From contig OY856412.1 in assembly GCA_963693085.1 (NCBI GenBank), positions 1,058,302,244-1,058,366,243 on the forward strand: a stretch of 64,000 nucleotides of DNA, read 5' to 3'. Position numbers and translations under genes: made by a program. Shown here in pieces: positions 1 through 12,499 of the stretch. The stretch's first letter is position 1. Every line of letters begins with the position of its first letter. Under the pieces are notes generated by a model. That model was not told the DNA's origin. It searched no databases and saw nothing but the letters and a program-made list of their open reading frames with translations. The stretch is from Alisma plantago-aquatica (taxonomy: Eukaryota > Streptophyta > Magnoliopsida > Alismatales > Alismataceae).

Positions 1-29
1 TTAGTCCAATAGATGATCTATATGCTTCT

Positions 30-760
30 TGTTTTACATTGGAACATGATCTTCTTCTTTCTCATACCCTCACCACAAAACTTGTCTTCATCCTCATGTG
101 GGACGTCCTCATCAATATGACCTAGCAAACCACAAATATAGTAGTTTTTTGGAAGCTCTCATACTTCAATATCAATTCAATAGTCTATCCCTTCTTATCC
201 TTAATTTTTGAAACCTACTTCAAACATTTCTTAATGTTTAGCCTAATTCGAACTTGGGTGGTTGATTCCTATCCCAACTCAGCATGATCAATCTTTATTA
301 CTCTTCCAAGCCTACTTGCGATGGTTGATCTAATTAATACGGTAGAGGCAATACATAGATTCTCACCCAGAAAATAGCCTCTGTGAACTCGATCTGTCCA
401 GGAAGATCTAACTCTTTCACCTCCTTTAGAAAGATCCTATTCACAAAATTTTGAGGCCCACCATTGAGGACCTTTTTCTTGTCTTTCCAATGGAAGAATT
501 GAACTATGAAAACCGATCAATTTTCTTGAATAAAACCTTATGGTTCAAAGCCCATGCTTGTGTTAACATGCATTTGAGAGACCAAAGGTTTTATGCCCTT
601 TCTATTATAGTCATACAGTTACATCAAATGAGACATGTTCCTCATGACTGCTTAGATCTTGTTCTGAAAGATCAACCACTTCATCCTCCATCTCTTGTTC
701 TGAACCTAATTGTGCACACCTATCAAAAAATTATCTACAATGTTGAAAACTAATCCAAAA
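30..760 (-). pseudogene. L1-type LINE ORF1 fragment (DUF4283 / zinc-knuckle region)
   Basis: Read on the reverse strand, this stretch gives pieces typical of the nucleic-acid-binding ORF1 protein of plant L1 LINEs: a VLNGGPQNF block near 500-450, EAIFWVRIYVLPLP near 395-345, and a zinc-knuckle-like YYICGLLGH near 155-125. The order matches the DUF4283 domain followed by a CCHC-type knuckle. Stops and frame changes lie between the pieces, so it is a dead remnant. No reverse transcriptase follows inside the window; the element would continue to the left. The family match is by eye. Confidence 0.55.
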
Positions 761-1000
761 GAGACTAGAATCCCTTAAAATTGCTGCAGAGGTTAACCAT
801 GGGTAGAAGAAGGTAATCCATTATCTTACCCTAATAGCCAGAGTGGCTAGGGATAATGTTCCCTAAAAGGAACATCTTACATTGTAATTATAACATCCAC
901 AAAATATCTTATTTAAACTTTGATTGTTTCCAAAGTAGACACCTTAATTACCATACAAAGTGGTTGCCAAAACTGCAACACATCTACCCGATCAACATGT

Positions 1001-2200
1001 TGATGCACCAATACTATGTGTGCAAATGCAAATGTAAGATCATCAAGTAATATAAGTTGTGAGTCATAGGTTGTCAAACTTAGGCATATGTGAAAACCAT
1101 GAACTATTACTAACTAGAACCAAATAAATTAGGCCAAATAAAAGTGTGTATTGGTTAGAATTAAACTAAATATTAAACTAATATTAAACTAACAAAGAAA
1201 AGTAAAGGTGGGTTGTGAATTGACGGATGGAAATCTCTAGGTTAACCAATTTCATCATGGTACTATTCATACTTGGACTTAATAAATCTAACAACAAATT
1301 GTCATTGCAATAGAATAGAGATATAAAAGTAAATATCACCCTCTTTCAAAGCATTATATGATGTTCATACTATTCAAAATCATACTTTCACCATAGTCCT
1401 TAATCTAGATTGAACTATTAAGTTTGGTCTCTAGATTATACTCACTTAGTTGTTAGCCTACTTTCACAACGCATTATTAACTAAGCTATGCAATTCTAAC
1501 TAACAACTAACCCCCATTTTAAGAAATTAATTGCCTACAAATATAACCTGTGGTGATCAAGCACAACAACAATAAGAAAAAGAAACTAAAAAAACTTAAG
1601 CATCAAAGTACATTAATAATAATCATTAGTCAAGTACATATTACAAAAGGGCTACTCATGATGCCTAAAGATAAGGAAATCATTCAAACATGGGTATCAT
1701 GGTTCCACAACAATTTTAGAAGAGAAATAACATTAAAGTAAACATATTGATCCCTAGAGAGAAAATAAAGGAGCAGTACAAAGAAGATGGTGGCAACTCC
1801 ACCATTTTTTAATCAAGAATTGCCTTACAAAGTTGCACAAATTAACACTTTTGTTTGTTTCTCCTCTCTTTATCCTCCCGACCATCTAAAAGTCAAAAAT
1901 ATGATATCAGGGATTGGTTGGACACTGGGAGTCCATTAGGTTTTATAAGAAGTCCATAGATCCAAGTTATAACACCAGTTGTTGGATTGAATTACTTCAA
2001 ATCTAAATGTGTTATGCAGAAGAGTTAGTGCTACTGACTTGGGGTCAGTGCCACCAACTTGGGTTTCCTTTTCCAAACAATTGTAGAGTTAATTCTCACG
2101 ATGTGGGCATTGGTTCCACATACTTTAATATCAAATTTAATTAATGAAAGAGTTAGAGCTACCAAATTGGGTGTCAGTTCCACTGACATTGTGATTTTCT
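1001..2200 (-). repeat. 3' LTR of the minus-strand gypsy element
   Basis: This stretch aligns colinearly with 7300-8139 and then with 19628-19873. Shared landmarks are a CAAATGCAA..TCAAGTAATATA block near 1023-1053 (7321-7352), GGTGGAAATCTCTAG near 1230 (7525), and TATCCAAGTTATAACAC-like sequence near 1960 (19640). The copies are heavily diverged with many small indels, so the insertion is old. The right boundary is uncertain by some tens of bases. Confidence 0.7.
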
Positions 2201-4845
2201 TATCAAAATTTTATATAATAAAAAACAACTATTTGACCCAATATTATTATAAAAAAATACACCTAATTAGTTTCTAGAATAGGAAAGATTGAGTACAAAT
2301 GACCATCTACCAATTTGATGATAAATGAAAGAAAATTTATGCAATTGAAATCAATGAATCAATAAAATAATCTCAAACTATAAAGATAATTATGCATGCA
2401 TTAAAAACTGGTAAACTTGAATGTTGCTCATCCTCAAGAAATAATACTCATACATCTAATAGAAGAAATTAGCAAAAAGACAAAATAAATTAACTCGACT
2501 ATTGTGACCAACTTCCACTGACCAGACCCAAACTAGTCATGGCCAACCACAAATAAAATAGCTACTCTAAATCAATGAATCACGCTAATGATATAAATTT
2601 TAAAAATAAGATCAATGGAAGAACAAATAGGATAAGAGTAGTAAACATCATGACCAATAGGACACACACTTGGTGTACCATATAATCTCCTTATCTACAT
2701 TGTTGTGAACCAAATAACAACATCTAGAATGGATGAAGTCCCCAAATATGACTGATGGAGAGCATGTCTATTGGATAAGGTGGTGCAAAATAGAAATCAC
2801 AATACAATCCAAGTCATATATGCAATTTATAGAAAAATGATGCACCTACATGATGGATATTATGAAAATATCTCCTAATGCCTACTGAACTAAAAGTGGA
2901 AGTTATACATACATGCATGCCTCATGATAGTGAAGAGATTGGAGGGGGAAGGTGTTTGTAAAACTAGATTTTACATTCTTACAATTTATGTTTTGGATAG
3001 AGATATTCAAACTTGAAAATATACTTTTCCTCCTTTTTGTTCATATTTGCTATTTTCTTTTTTTTAGTTTCATTTTTTTCAGATGGCATCTTTTTGCAAA
3101 AATAAATGATGATGCTAAGGGAAATTCACAACATTTTGTGTGAGGTGAAGGTATAGATTTCTCTCAACTTATGAAAAAAATCATAGTTACGGTAAAACCT
3201 TATGAATATATGCACATGAAATCTACATGGCATATGTTGTGTAAACTAATTGAATGGTTTTTAATGCCAATGCAAAAATAATATATAATAATCATGTTAT
3301 GGTATTCCAAGCAATAAAAAATTACTTAGATTATTATGTTCACCTATGTGGTGGGAGGATGTGATGGGGAGGGGATGGTATCATATCTCTAATAGACATT
3401 ATCTTCCCAACTATGATATGTCCATCTCCTATTAAATTGTGAATTAGGGTGAACTCAAACTCTATTTCTAAAATTTGCATGAGAAATTACTCTACCAATT
3501 GGCTCGTTTGAGCTCAAACATCATCATCATATCATAAACAACATTGCTAAGTTAGGTTTATTGTTAATTAAACATGTATTCAACATGATTGGCTCAAGTC
3601 AATACAAAATTTGTGTACGCTTAGAAAAACAATAACAATTTCCAGAGAAAAATGTGATCACATATCATCAATACAACTTTTATACCATGCTAGGAAAAGA
3701 TGAAGTCCCATTCAAAAATTTCTTTTGTAGTCCTTCTCTCAGAATGTATGCCCATAGTTACTCTAGATATAAGTGGACCCTAGTAACTAAAAATCTAGGT
3801 TTAGTGCATAAATAAAGGTAGAATTATAGAAGGTGATGATGTAGAGTAAAGAGAAGAATACCATTCCATTTCCCACTAAAATTGAATTCAATATTGTCCC
3901 CAAAAGTCTAATGGAAAGAGAGAAAGAATGAATCATATTAATGATGTGCCTATATGGGAGAGAGGAATGGTGACCGTCATGAGCCTCAGTGTTTTCCTAT
4001 CTAACAAATGCTCGTTATTGGTGAAGAGTGTCCTCTACAAACATGACACATTAAACTGTCTTATATCATCCAAAATATTGGGTTAAAAAAGTGTAGGTGA
4101 TGATACAAATAAATTGATGTTTAAATTCTATCTCCTTCCTAATATAACACCTTGTAAAATATATTAATGCTGGTTCCACTGATAGGATGTTAGTTGTATC
4201 AACTCTAAGTTTTGGTGTTGTTGGTGTAGCAACTTTGCCGTCAGTACTTATCCCACTGGCACCGATGACAGTGCCATAAACATCTGATTTGGTAGTACTA
4301 ACTAAAGTTCTACTACTTACTAAAGACTTTTTGCCATTTGTGTCGGTGCTATCAATGGGATTTTTGGTGCCTCTAAGATCAATTGTTGAATTTCCTATAG
4401 CAACTGCGGATCATGTTAGTAACACGCCACATGTGCCAATGGTACATAGTCTACATCATTAAATTTCTTGAATATCAACTACAAATGGTCATGGCATTGG
4501 TAGTGTTGTCGGTGCCATCACGTTTATGAAATTCATTTCCCTATTTAATTTTAAAGGAGAATTGGTGCCACCAACAAGTTGTTAGTGGTATCTACTTTGT
4601 ATAAATCTACATAGTAAATAAACACATCAAGGTACCCATTTTACTTGTATGAAAACCATCCTATGAAAAAATACAAATTAAGTTATCTACTACTGAATGA
4701 AAAATTGAAAAAAGCAAATTAAAGCTAATTGGTGGTTTGCCTCCAACAAGGACCCCATGTTTAATCTATACACAATGAAGACACTAACTTGGATTATGTC
4801 TCTTAGATGGTGAAATTTGATTTGGAAATTTGCACTCCATATGTT
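2201..4845. other. Non-coding internal region of the minus-strand gypsy element
   Basis: I see no credible coding sequence here. Two parts (about 4170-4620, and the LTR portion at 2020-2200) are rich in a scrambled, imperfect GGTGCCACTGAC-like motif, which also occurs at 19690-19860. The rest is AT-rich and unassigned. The position, downstream of protease in element orientation, is where pol would lie in an autonomous element. Confidence 0.45.
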
Positions 4846-4849
4846 CATC

Positions 4850-6965
4850 TCAGGTATCATATACCCATGGAAGTAATCACATTAAATGTAGCTTGGAACA
4901 ACCTCCCATATAGTAGTTCAAATCCATGATTCACTTGCATGTCCATCACTACAAAATCAATCAGGTAGGTGAATTTGTCTACTTTGACAAGAATATCTTC
5001 TTATATACCAAAAGTTCTAACAATAGACTTGTCTTCCAATTGGATGGTCATATTGATCTTATTTGACTTTGCAACTTTCTGAAAGTGGTGACTGCCATAA
5101 AATTGATGCTTGCTCTAGAACCGCACATGATTATGTGAATGTCTTATTTCCAATACTAAAAGGGATATTTAAACATCCTAGATCCTTCTTCTTGGGAAAC
5201 CTCCCTGGAATTGTTGCACTCATCACCTTATCATCTTCCACATTGTTAGAATCATTAATCTTGCACTTCTTGGTGATGATATCCTTCAAGAACTTTCTAT
5301 GCGCTAGTATGTTCTCTATTGTCTCCAAGAAAGGTATGTCGATGTGCAATTTTGTAGAATACATCTACAAACTAGTTGAATTGTTTATCATTCTTTCTTG
5401 GCTTCATAATATTGAGGTAGGGTACCGAGGGAACATATCCATGCTGATATGGGAGACTCCTTACGGGTTCCCCCAAATATTGATGTAGGCTCACCCTCCA
5501 CTAAACATGATTTTGTGTGGTTGTATCATCTGTAAGGGGTCTCTCATCCTAAACTGGAGACTTAAGCATGGTGGTAGTGGAGTATTGGGGTGCATCTCCT
5601 TGTAGAATAGACATAGTTGGAATTTCTTTGTTTCTCATCAAATTCACAATATTGGCATGCTTCTCCTCTTATGTTGAGTGCGCAAATGTGCATGCTTCAC
5701 AACTTCATCCATATATCTATGCCCTCCTAGCAAGATGTTGAGAATGGAATTTTGCAACATGTAATCTAATGGGATCAGTGTTTCATGGATCATTGAGGGT
5801 CTATTCAATAGTGTATTCCTTCCCACTATAGATTGAAATAGATTTTTTATAGATGATAATTAGCAACCTCTATGTTTCTCAGAAAACCTTGATGTGATGC
5901 CTTATTCAGTTTGAGGATATCTATATCCAACTCAAATAATTTGAGTCTCTTGAATTCCAATTTGAGAACCTTGCGTTTGCATTTCACAACATGATAGGAC
6001 AAAATATGATTACCTCTTTGTAATGAACTTGCTGAATACATCCTCAAGCCAGTCAAGGTGGCTTGTTCCTCCCTGATTTGGCTAATGTGGGGGGTTGATG
6101 TTATTGTTATGATGGGACACACTTTCATTCTTATTTGGATTTTTATAGGAAAAGTTTGGATAATTACACCAAGGCATCTTCCCATTCCTCCTATTCTTGG
6201 GCACTAACATGTAAAAGCACTCCTCCTGCTGAGATGTGTTGGAGTTCAAGGCCCCCAACTTCATTGTTAAGGGACTCATCTGAGTCTTCAACTCAGTCAT
6301 CTCCATGGACTGTCATGCATTATTTCCTGACCCTTGTTGTTCCCTTTCTTTAACCCACAATTGTTTCTGGCCACGTTCTTCATTATTTCTTTGCACTTGA
6401 CCACTTTATTGTTGAGGAAGAAATGTTCTCATGCTTAACCCAACATTGTCTTATCTATAAGATAAATGCCACAATATATGATTTTTCCTTGGTCAAGCTT
6501 AGAAATTTGTGATGAGGAAACTTCCACAACATGTCTTGGAATCTCTCCCACACATGTGAATATGATTCATCATGTGCTTGTTTGGGGTTGTGAATATTAC
6601 CCTCCAACTATGTGCTCTTTTTTGGTGTAAAGTACCTCTCAAAGTATTTCTTCACCATTTCATTCCAATTTTCTACAGAATCTCCAAGCACAGTAAACCG
6701 CATCTTAGTTCTATCCATTAAGGAAAACGAAAAGATCTTGAGGTGGACTATTGTGAATGGCATCCTATCAATTTTGACTATATCAAAACACTTTAGAAAC
6801 TTGTTAATGTGCTACATTGGGATGTCCATGGAATGCCTAAGATTTTACTTGTGATACAAGTCTTAAGTCAAGCTTGTAGCTGTCAATAACCATAGCTTGC
6901 TTTTTATGAGGGCTTTTCGATCTCTAGTAGACCAACCTTGATTCTTCCCCATATGACCAATTTAT
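4850..6965 (-). pseudogene. Athila-type gag-protease remnant
   Basis: In reverse orientation the region encodes recognisable pieces in the correct order. The gag core near 6800-6620 reads KFLKCFDIVKI..PFTIVHLKIFSFSLMDR..WNEMVKKYFERYFTP. A low-complexity spacer with NYPNFSYKNPNKNE follows near 6150. The gag-protease linker at 5364-5131 contains HIDIPFLETIENILAHRKF and KDLGCLNIPFSIG. The protease core near 5130-4850 has SRASINFMA, where DLGASINLMP is typical, then DILVKVDKFTYLIDFVVMD and LLYGRLF. Many stops and frame changes interrupt it. The usual DLGA active-site block is altered (SRAS), so the protease would be inactive even if read through. It would process gag in a virus-like particle. Confidence 0.75.
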
Positions 6966-7275
6966 GAAAAAGTTGTGCTTCAAGTTCTAGATCACCACAA
7001 AACCTCCTTGTTTTGACATATTTTCATGTTCTTCTTGTTTTGTAGAGATAACAATAGGAATAGAAGTCAACAAATGTAGTGTATGATCATGATAGTTTGT
7101 GATGTGAGTCTTTACCATGCACTATTACTTGCAAAATATCAAAATAAATATCATGCCCATAAAATAGTAGCAATAGTACCAAAAATATTTGCAGTATTAA
7201 TGAGTAGAAAGAAAAAAATAAATTGGTGGCTTGTAGTGGTCGGTCCTAACACTCATAATGTCACTGTTTTCCACT

Positions 7276-7293
7276 TCCCCAACAATACCACCA
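7276..7293 (-). promoter_or_regulatory. Primer-binding site of the minus-strand gypsy element
   Basis: The reverse strand reads TGGTGGTATTGTTGGGGA a few bases inside the LTR end at 7300. This resembles the tRNA-Asp-type priming site (TGGCGCC..GGGGA) usual for plant Athila/Tat elements, with a few changes. It fixes the element's orientation as minus. Confidence 0.7.
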
Positions 7294-7299
7294 TAAGCT

Positions 7300-8139
7300 T
7301 GACACACCAACACCGTGTCTACAAATGCAAGTGCACAATCCTCAAGTAATATAGGATGTGAGTCCCGAGGTGTCAAACTCTTGGAATTGTGAAATTCAAA
7401 AACTAATTTTGGAACCAAATCTAATAGGTTGAATACAAGTTTGGATTGGTTTTCATTAAACTAAGGATTGAACTTAAAATTCTTATAACAAAGAAAAATT
7501 AAAAGTGGACTGTAAATTAGATGGGTGGAAATCTCTAGATTAGCCAATTTGACCATGTAAATATCACCCCCTTTTGAAGCATAACACCATGTTCAAACTA
7601 GTTGAAATCATACTTTGATCGCATTCCTTATTCCAATTTGAACTATTAAGACCGATCTCTTGGATATAATCTCACATAATTAACTAAGTGTATGCAATTC
7701 CAACTAACAATTATATCCTCTCAAAGAAATCCACTTCCCAAGTAGATTGCTTGTGGTGATACAACATCATTAACAACATGAAACCCAAATTTCATAAAAA
7801 AAATTACATCGATAAAAATCAATAGTGAAGTACAACATCACACCAAGCTACTCTCGATGCCTAGAGATAAGGAAAATAGTCATACATGAATAAAATTGTA
7901 CCGATATAATTTAAGAAGAGATAAACATCAAAATAAAAATATTGAGACATGTAGAATACAACATTGGAGTGATACAGAGAAGATTGACGTGATATACTAT
8001 TGTTTCTAATGGGAATCACCTTTCAGAGTTAGCTATTCACACTTTTGTAATTCTCATCCTATTTCTCTCCTCACACTCATCAAGAAGTCAAAACCATTAT
8101 ATCGAGGCTTCATTGCAGTTGAGGGTGCGTATGATTTAT
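7300..8139 (-). repeat. 5' LTR of the minus-strand gypsy element, first part
   Basis: This is the terminal repeat partner of 1001-2200. The inner edge is set by TGACACACC (reverse strand ..GGTGTGTCA) followed by the priming site. The outer part is cut at 8139 by the RTE LINE and resumes at 19628. Confidence 0.72.
8125..8139. repeat. Target-site duplication of the RTE LINE, left copy
   Basis: GTGCGTATGATTTAT; the right copy at 19613-19627 reads GTGCATATGATTTAT. Joining across it restores colinearity with the other LTR copy at about 1940-1965. Confidence 0.8.
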
Positions 8140-8901
8140 CATCATCATCACTATCATCATGTATGCCTCAGTCCCAACTATGTTAGGGTCAGCTACATGG
8201 ATCCTTTGTTTCCATTCAGCTCTATCATGGGTCATATTCTGGTTGAGATGTAGAGATTAAAAATATCTCTTTATAAGTTCTTCCCATGTTAATTTAGGCC
8301 TTGCTCTTCTTATATTAATGGTGCTTGACTCAACAACATTACTTTGTATAGGAACATTAGTTTGCCTACATTGCACATGTCCATACCATCTGAGTTGACC
8401 CTCATGCTATTGTCTTCAATGTTGACCACCCCACATTATTCTTGATATAATCATTTCTCAAGTGATCTTTTCTTGTCTTCCCACACATCCATCTCATCAT
8501 ATGAATGTCATATGCATTCATATTGTTGAGACCTTATTTCTTCACTACCTAACATTCACTCCCATAGAGCATGGTTGGTCGTATAGCTGTTCTATAAAAC
8601 TTGATTTTTAGTCTGAGAGGCATCTTCCTATCACATAATACTCTGGTTGCACTCCTCCATTTCAACCATCCTGCAATGATCCTATGACATACACCATTTT
8701 GGACATCCCCATCTATTGGATTAATAGAACCCAAGTAATGAAATTTATCATATTTAGGTATATCTACTCCATCCAACTTGGCTCCACCTTTCACACTATG
8801 ATATTGAATGAAATTGCAATGCATATACTCAATTTTGCTCCCACTAATCATCAATCCATTTGATTCCAATGCCTTTCTCCAAATTTCAACTATATCACTC
8901 A
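8140..8901 (-). pseudogene. RTE LINE: reverse transcriptase C-terminal part and 3' tail
   Basis: The reverse-strand frame 8902-8549 is open for 117 codons and matches the conserved C-terminal part of plant RTE-type reverse transcriptases: VEIWRKALESNGLMIS, KIEYMHCNF, LGSINPIDGDVQNGVCHRI, AGWLKWRSATRVLCD and FYRTAIRPTMLYGSEC. Downstream (8548-8140) the frame breaks, but further C-terminal sequence and the conserved 3' end are visible. It continues across the L1 insertion to the catalytic FVDD block at 13785-13796. It would copy LINE RNA at the nicked target. Confidence 0.85.
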
Positions 8902-8917
8902 ATCCATCTTTAGTTTC
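8902..8917. repeat. L1 target-site duplication, left copy
   Basis: ATCCATCTTTAGTTTC, directly before the T8 run of the minus-strand poly(A) tail; an identical copy is at 13754-13769. Confidence 0.9.
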
Positions 8918-8925
8918 TTTTTTTT

Positions 8926-11900
8926 GGATAAGGTAATATATTACTAAATTCTCAAAAAGGCGTATAAGGGGTGTAACAAAATCCTACATACTGTACAAGG
9001 TCTAGGACAGATCCCACATAACTAGAACCTCAGGTTTCACCACTCTATAGATGCCTAGGTTACCTTTGGCAAATAAGAGTGAGATATTTACAATTTTATC
9101 AAAATGCTGAGGTTGCCAAAAGAAACTTTGCCATTCATTCTATTGTTTGTCTCACTCCACAAGTGGGAGACAAGGAAGGTGAGAGTGAGACATGTGAATC
9201 TCCTCCAGACATGACTGCATCTCGTGTGGTTAAAACCCCAAAGTAAGGCCTCTTACAGATTTTGCGGAGGAGTACCCCCCTCATCCACACTTGAGTGATG
9301 TTTTACTCCAAAGGTATAAAGATAAATCACATTTGAAGAAAATGTGAGGATAGGATTTGGGTTCCTTCTTGTAGAGAAGGAAAAGATTTTCTTTCACAAT
9401 GCCCCACTTGGAGAGTCAATCAATAGTAGGAAGGCTATTCAAAATGGCCCTATAGGACCAGAGGCTCCATTTTAGGAAGTGAGGTTTATTCCAAATGATC
9501 TGATCTAGAGGACTTGGGGTAGGTTTCTCTTAATCATTTAAGGATTAGGGATGGTAGAGGTCCAACCAGACTTAGAGAGATTGTAGTGATCTAAATCTCT
9601 GGCTAAACTGCAATCAACCTCCTCCATGTTTTAGATATGTTTTGTCTAGGTGAGGCTTCATGAAGGTTACCATACATGTTCCTCAACCAAGCATCCCACA
9701 AATTGTCTGATTTAAGGAGCAAGATGTGGATTCTCCTAGAATTTTCACTCCTTGATATATCAATATGGTCAGGGATGTCAAGCCCCCCGCCATGACGCAA
9801 TTGAGGTATCTTTCCCCAGGAAATGGAATGAGTGTCTCCACTCAATAAGAAACTAGTGATGATGGAACTAAACTTGTGTAGGACAAACTTGGCGATTTCA
9901 TTTGGCTCCATAATCTAACTTTGCTAGCAAGAACAAACTTACTGAAGACGATATGTCCTACCATGGATAGATCGAGGCCAGACCATTTGTCAAAAATGGG
10001 TCAAATCTCATCTACCCATCATTTGTAATATGAGTCGCACCCCATGCCACTAGCTATGGGGATGTTGAGTATCTGATGGGGAAGGATCCCTTAGCAATGC
10101 CTACAACTTCCTTGAGTCTTTGTCTTCTATAAGAACAAGAATTTTATAGAAATATGTGTGATTTGATCTCATTGATGTAGATTCCAGTGATGTTCCCAAA
10201 AATCTACAAGATGTGGCGCACACCTTTGAGGAATTTTACATGCCCAACTATGAAGAAAAGAACATCATCGGCATATATCATATGCACTTGCACTTTAGTC
10301 CCATGGATTTTGAAAGATTTTATCACCCCTTCTGTATCCACTTTGCCATTAAGCAAGTGAGGTTCTCCATGACCAGTATGAATAACAGGGGAGATAGCAG
10401 ATCTCCCTATCTAAGGCCATTAGAGGCTTGGAACATACCTCTAGTAACTTTGTTAATCAAGATAGCAAAGGACATCATCTCTACACACTTCTTGATGATA
10501 TCTAAAAATCTAGTGGAGAAATTGAAACCAATCATGGTATACCACAACCCATTCCATCTAATGTTGTCGTAGGCCTTAGAAATATTGACCTTGAGGCAAA
10601 CTTTCTTGGACTTCTTATTATCCTAAAAATCCTAAAGGAATTCAAAAGATAAGAGAGTGCTATCAGAAATATCCCTACCTTGTACAAAGGCGGACTGGTT
10701 GGCAGAGATCAACTTGGGGAGAATGGTTTTTAGCCTGCTTGCAAGAACCTTAGATCTGATTTTATATAATATAGAGTAGCAAGCAATTGAGCAAAAGTCA
10801 TTCATGGAGACTGGACTATTGCTTTTGGGAAATAGTCTGATGAAGGCATGGTTCGGTTGTCAAACCATTCTACCACCCATAACAAATCAAAAGGCTGCCC
10901 TGCATATGCCCCCATTGACTATAGGACAGACATACTGGAAGAACTTGGCATTAAACCCATTGAGTCTAGGTGCTTTGGAAGTGCCTATGGAGAAGGTTGC
11001 TATCTTTATTTCCTCATTAGTAACAAGCCTAAAGAGGTTTCTATTCATCTCAAAAGACACCCTATTGTTGAAAAGGGGGGTAGGGTTGTAAGTATTATCT
11101 TCCACCTAGTTGTCGAGATCAGTGAAGAATTTGACAACCAAATCACCAATTTTACTCTACTCATCCACCGGGAATCATTCAGAATTAGTGAGGTTGTGGA
11201 TATGATCTTTCATGTTGTTCTTTTTGACCGCCATGTGATATACCCTAGAGTTCCTATCTCCAAATTTGATCCACCTCAATCTACTTCTCTGCCAAAAGCT
11301 TACTTCTTGGGCTTTTTTATTTGTAGTAGACGTTTGTTGGTTAACTCTTCCTTGGACAAAAGAGTCTCAGAAGTGGGGTTGGGTCTAAGCTCCCTAGCCA
11401 CTTCCTGGAAAATAAACCTGACTTCTTTAATGAGGTTAGGGAGGTCACCAAGTCTTTAGACCATTTCTTCATAGAGACCTTGGTCCTCTTCATCTTTTCC
11501 ACTCCGATGAACATGTGATTACCTATGATGTTCTACCTCCAAACATCCTAGACAGAACTTTGGAAACTAGGCTATGTTAGCCAATGATTAAAAAAATAGA
11601 AGGGGAAATTGGGCATTTGAGAAATAACCAACTCCATCTCCATCTAAGTTTGATCTCTATTAGGATGTGCACCCAAATTCATAGAGTCATTGGGAAAAAG
11701 GTCTAGCTAGTTTTCATTGACCAGACCACGGTCAAGATGGCTATAAATTCTTCTAGTGGGAGTTCTACTGTTATGCCAAGTCATATACCTCCTTTAGAAA
11801 TGAGTTCAAAACGTATGGAAACATCTACAAAATCATTGAACCTCCTTATGATGGAGTCAGGTATTGGGGGTCCCCCTTTCTTTTTTCTCACTTTCTTGAC

Positions 11901-12319
11901 ATGGTTGAAATCTCTAATGACCACGCGAGGAAGGCCATACTGCATGGTATGAACCAAAGAATCCCACATTATCCTTCTATTGGTCTCAGCATTGGTACCA
12001 TAAATAGTTGTGATAACACAATGGAGACCGCTATTGATAAAGTTGATCACGATAGTTTGATCATTTGAGTGGATTTCCCAGACATCCAAACTTGTTGATT
12101 CCACCCTATAGCAATTCTCCCTCCTATGACTTTATCTAAATTGGCCATATTCCCCGATCCATTGGGAAATAGTATAGGGATTATATCTTCCACCTCTCTT
12201 CTTATGTGTGTATCTAAGAAAATGACAATGCTATCTTTGTCGTCCTCGATGATATATCTAAGGGTCCTCTTCTTAGCATGGAGAGACCCCCCTCTGACAT
12301 TCCAAGTAAGGATCTTCAT
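8926..12319 (-). pseudogene. L1 ORF2: endonuclease, reverse transcriptase, zf-RVT-like
   Basis: It starts at 12319 with MKILTWNVRGGSLHAKKR, the canonical start of plant L1 endonucleases, followed by IVIFLDTHI. Then come VITTIYGTNAETNRR and VVIRDFNHV, where GDFN is usual (G to R). RT follows with TSKAPRLNGFNAKFFQ at 11000-10950, RSKVLASRLKTILPKLISAN, SAFVQGRDISDS, KAYDNIRWNGL and the catalytic IYADDVLFF (YADD codons at 10264-10275). A C-terminal piece at 9911-9603 includes SLWD/NLWDAWLRNMYGN-like zf-RVT text. There are several frameshifts and stops; the catalytic aspartates are kept. Confidence 0.85.
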
Positions 12320-12499
12320 TTAAAGCCTTCAAGCCTCCCCGCTCTTCTAAGGGAGGTTACTCCTCTACCCCTTCTTCTACCTCATACCACCTTGTCACAA
12401 CTAAGACTTCCTTTAGTGATCTGTCTAAAGGCCATAATTTTTATTTCATCGGTCTCCTAATCTTCCAACAAGGATTATAAGACACCTCAAGGCATTCAT

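Noticed and set aside
5063..5488. Plus-strand 141-codon frame
   Set aside because: It lies antisense to the gypsy gag-protease linker (HIDIPFLETIENIL block) and has no family resemblance of its own.
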